This document shows, one piece after another, positions 36,049-38,784 of a stretch of DNA of 38,784 nt (its first letter is position 1; every line of letters begins with the position of its first letter). Both the position numbers and the translations under genes were made by a program. Below the pieces are notes generated by a model. It was not told where the DNA came from and ran no database searches. It saw only the letters and a program-made list of their open reading frames with translations. The stretch comes from Burkholderiales bacterium (GTDB lineage Bacteria > Pseudomonadota > Gammaproteobacteria > Burkholderiales > Casimicrobiaceae), in contig JACMNN010000009.1 of the NCBI GenBank assembly GCA_014378555.1, positions 1 through 38,784 of the forward strand. The letters are read 5' to 3'.

Positions 36049-38784
36049 TTATTCGCCCGCCTGCGGCACAGGATGCTGCGCAAGTGATTCGGCCTCGGCG
36101 ATCTCGCGTTCGCGAACGCCGCGGCCGGCCCGCGCTAAGAGAGTGTACGCGGTGGGCACTACGAACAGCGTCAACGTGGTGCCGAGCAACATACCGCCTA
36201 CGATCACCCAGCCGATAACCTGACGGCTCTCCGCGCCCGCGCCAACGGCGCGCGCTAGCGGCACCGCGCCCAACACCATAGCACCGGTGGTCATCAAAAT
36301 CGGGCGCAGCCGCAGCACCGCGGCCTCAATCACGGCCTCACGAATGCCCATGCCCTGATCGCGCAACTGATTGGAAAATTCCACCAGCAAAATACCGTGC
36401 TTGGTGATCAGCCCGACCAGCGTAATCAACCCGATCTGGCTGTAAATATTTAGTGTGTTGCCGGTCAACGTCAGCGCCAGCAACGCGCCGGCCATCGACA
36501 GCGGTACTGTGAGCATGATGATGAACGGATCAACAAAACTCTCAAACTGCGCAGCTAGCACCAAATAGATGAACCCGAGCGCGAGCAGAAACACAAAGTA
36601 AATATCGCTCGATGAGTCACGGAACTCGCGCGCCTGTCCCGACAAATCGTTTTGCACCGTGGCGGGCAGCACACGTTTGGCGGCATCATTCATGTAGGCG
36701 AGCGCTTCGCCCTGAGTAAATCCTGGAGCGAGATTGGCGTTGACCGTGGCGGCGCGGACGCGCTGAAAGTGCGCAATACCGCGTGGGCTGACGCCTTCAC
36801 TTACGGTGACCAAATTCGACAGCGGCACCATATCGCCGTTGCGGTTGCGCACGTTGATTTCGCTGATGCGCTCGGGCGTGTCGCGGCCATCGCGTGCGAC
36901 CTGCACGATCACATCATACTGCTCACCATCTTGCTTAAACCGCGTCACCAGACGACCACCAAGCATCGTTTCCAGCGTGCGGCCAACCACGTCCACATTG
37001 GCCCCGACGTCCACCACTTTATCGCGGTTGACGCGCACCCGCAGCTCCGGCGTGTTCATGCGCAAATCGGTGTCAATGTTGACGAAGCCGGGGTTTTTAG
37101 CCATTTCGGCCTGCATTGAGCGCACGAACGCCTGCATCTGCTCATAAGGCACGGCCGCCAGCACCACAAACTCAATCGGTTTGGCGCGCGGGTTAGCGCC
37201 GAGCGAGCCGGGCTGCGTCGGGAAGGCCTGCACCCCGGCGATTGCTTGAAATTTAGGCGTCAGTTCTTTGGCGATTTCGGACTGTGTGCGGGTACGATCT
37301 TTCCAGTCTTTCAGCCGCAACAATGCGGTGCCGTCCGATACGTTCGGAAAGCCGCCGTTGCCACCGTAAGCTAGCGTTTCCGGCAGCAATTTGTAGATGC
37401 TCTCAATCTGTTCCACGTACTTCACGACGTAGTCGGAGTTTGATCCTTCTGGCGCCGACACGAAACCGAAGATGACGCCACGATCTTCCAGCGGCGACAG
37501 TTCTGTTTTGATGTTTTTGAACAATAGTGCAGCCGATCCGGCGACGATCAGAACGATCAGCACCATGATCAGCCGGTTGTCGAGCGCCACGTTGAGCAGC
37601 CGTTTGTAGCCGCGCGTGAACGCCTCAAAGCCATTTTCGATCCAGACGTAAACTTTGGAATGCTTGGTCTCATGCTTGAGCAGCACCGAGCACATCATCG
37701 GCGAAAGCGTCAGCGCGACGAAGCCGGACACCACCACCGCGCCGGCCAGCGCCAGCGCAAATTCGATGAACAAACGTCCGGTGCGGCCGGTGGCAAATGC
37801 CAATGGAGCGAACACAGCAGCCAACGTCAACGTCATCGCGACCACCGCGAAGCCGATTTCACGAGTACCGACCAGGGCCGCCTGCAAGCGCCCCATGCCG
37901 TTTTCAATGTGGCGATGAATATTTTCAAGCACCACAATGGCGTCGTCCACCACCAGTCCGACCGCGAGCACCATCGCCAACAACGTCAATGTGTTGATGG
38001 TGAAGCCGAACGCGTACATGATGAAAAACGCGCCGGTTAACGCGACCGGAATCGTGATCAACGGGATGATCGTGGCGCGGAAACTACGCAAGAAAAAGAA
38101 GATCACCAGTGCAACCAGAATGACCGCTTCGCCAATGGTGCTGAACACCGCCTTGATGGACTCAGCAATAAACACCGAGCTGTCGTAATTAAGCTCGATC
38201 TTCATGCCTTTTGGCAGCGATTCCTGAATACGTGGAATTTCTGCAATCGCTGCTTTGGATAAATCCAGCGGATTGCCCGTGGACTGGCGGATGATGCCGA
38301 AACCGACCGCCGTCTTACCCATAAAGCGCTGGAAACCGCGCTCTTCCGCTGCAGCGACCTCCACCCGAGCCACGTCGCGAATGCGGATTGGATAGCCGCC
38401 CGATTGCGCGATGGTGATGGCGCCGAATTCTTCCGGTGTTTGCAGATCGGTTTGCGCCAGCACGTTGAACTCGCGTAGTCGGCTCTCGATACGTCCCGCG
38501 GGAATTTCCACATTCTGCGCGCGCAGTGCGCTCTCGACGTCGGCGACGGTCAGGCGAAACGCGGCGAGCTTGGCGGGCTCGACAAAGATTCGCATTGAGG
38601 TCTTGCGCTCACCAAAAATACGTAGATCGGCGGCACCGGGTAACACCAGCATGCGCGGCTTGATCAATCGGTTAACGGCGTCGGACAGTTGCAATTGAGT
38701 GTGCGTCTCGGAGGTCAATGCAAACCACATCACCGGCGAGGCATCAGCGTCGACCTTGGCAATCACCGGCTCGTCGGCTGAAGC
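36049..38784 (-). CDS. RND efflux pump inner membrane permease (AcrB/MexF-like); N-terminus beyond the window
   Basis: GFTINTLTLLAMVLAVGLVVDDAIVVLENIHRHIENG, RLFIEFALALAGAVVVSGFVALTLSPMMCSVLL, AQFESFVDPFIIMLTVPLSMAGAL. Frame stays open to 38784. Confidence 0.96.
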   Translation of the reverse strand, partial: ASADEPVIAKVDADASPVMWFALTSETHTQLQLSDAVNRLIKPRMLVLPGAADLRIFGERKTSMRIFVEPAKLAAFRLTVADVESALRAQNVEIPAGRIESRLREFNVLAQTDLQTPEEFGAITIAQSGGYPIRIRDVARVEVAAAEERGFQRFMGKTAVGFGIIRQSTGNPLDLSKAAIAEIPRIQESLPKGMKIELNYDSSVFIAESIKAVFSTIGEAVILVALVIFFFLRSFRATIIPLITIPVALTGAFFIMYAFGFTINTLTLLAMVLAVGLVVDDAIVVLENIHRHIENGMGRLQAALVGTREIGFAVVAMTLTLAAVFAPLAFATGRTGRLFIEFALALAGAVVVSGFVALTLSPMMCSVLLKHETKHSKVYVWIENGFEAFTRGYKRLLNVALDNRLIMVLIVLIVAGSAALLFKNIKTELSPLEDRGVIFGFVSAPEGSNSDYVVKYVEQIESIYKLLPETLAYGGNGGFPNVSDGTALLRLKDWKDRTRTQSEIAKELTPKFQAIAGVQAFPTQPGSLGANPRAKPIEFVVLAAVPYEQMQAFVRSMQAEMAKNPGFVNIDTDLRMNTPELRVRVNRDKVVDVGANVDVVGRTLETMLGGRLVTRFKQDGEQYDVIVQVARDGRDTPERISEINVRNRNGDMVPLSNLVTVSEGVSPRGIAHFQRVRAATVNANLAPGFTQGEALAYMNDAAKRVLPATVQNDLSGQAREFRDSSSDIYFVFLLALGFIYLVLAAQFESFVDPFIIMLTVPLSMAGALLALTLTGNTLNIYSQIGLITLVGLITKHGILLVEFSNQLRDQGMGIREAVIEAAVLRLRPILMTTGAMVLGAVPLARAVGAGAESRQVIGWVIVGGMLLGTTLTLFVVPTAYTLLARAGRGVREREIAEAESLAQHPVPQAGE

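Overview
This 38.8 kb window looks like an ordinary chromosomal segment of a betaproteobacterium, probably Burkholderiales-like (inferred from gene content and order). It holds the pyruvate dehydrogenase operon (aceE-aceF-lpdA, minus strand), a Bug/TctC solute-binding protein, a CSD-DUF1294 protein, a lipid/hydrolase cluster (SDR, WS/DGAT, two alpha/beta hydrolases), azlCD-folA, a pteridine reductase, a MidA-like methyltransferase, msrP-DUF2306-msrQ, a porin, a D-amino-acid dehydrogenase, dacC-dat-ybeD-lipB-lipA, an EamA transporter, a MoeB/ThiF adenylyltransferase, a CtpA protease, a PfkB kinase, dut, a GlrR/QseG/GlrK-like sigma54 two-component module, a GNAT and an RND efflux pump.

The outstanding signal is a family of GC-rich palindromic repeats (CCCTCTCCCGC..GCGGGAGAGGG plus an asymmetric TTGGGGTGAGGGC tail) that sits in frame inside protein-coding genes. 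In lipB, two copies form a perfect ~41-bp terminal inverted repeat around a complete DUF559 (PD-(D/E)xK-like nuclease) domain. The whole element is inserted in frame just upstream of the catalytic Lys motif of LipB. 'Empty' inverted pairs in the same orientation form the inter-domain linkers of LpdA and AceF. A solo copy sits in the MidA-like gene and a decayed copy lies between ctpA and moeB. I propose a DUF559-associated, reading-frame-compatible mobile palindromic element.

A second candidate is a structured sRNA with C-rich loops and a terminator between the PfkB kinase gene and ctpA. Everything here was read by eye; no database search or folding was run.
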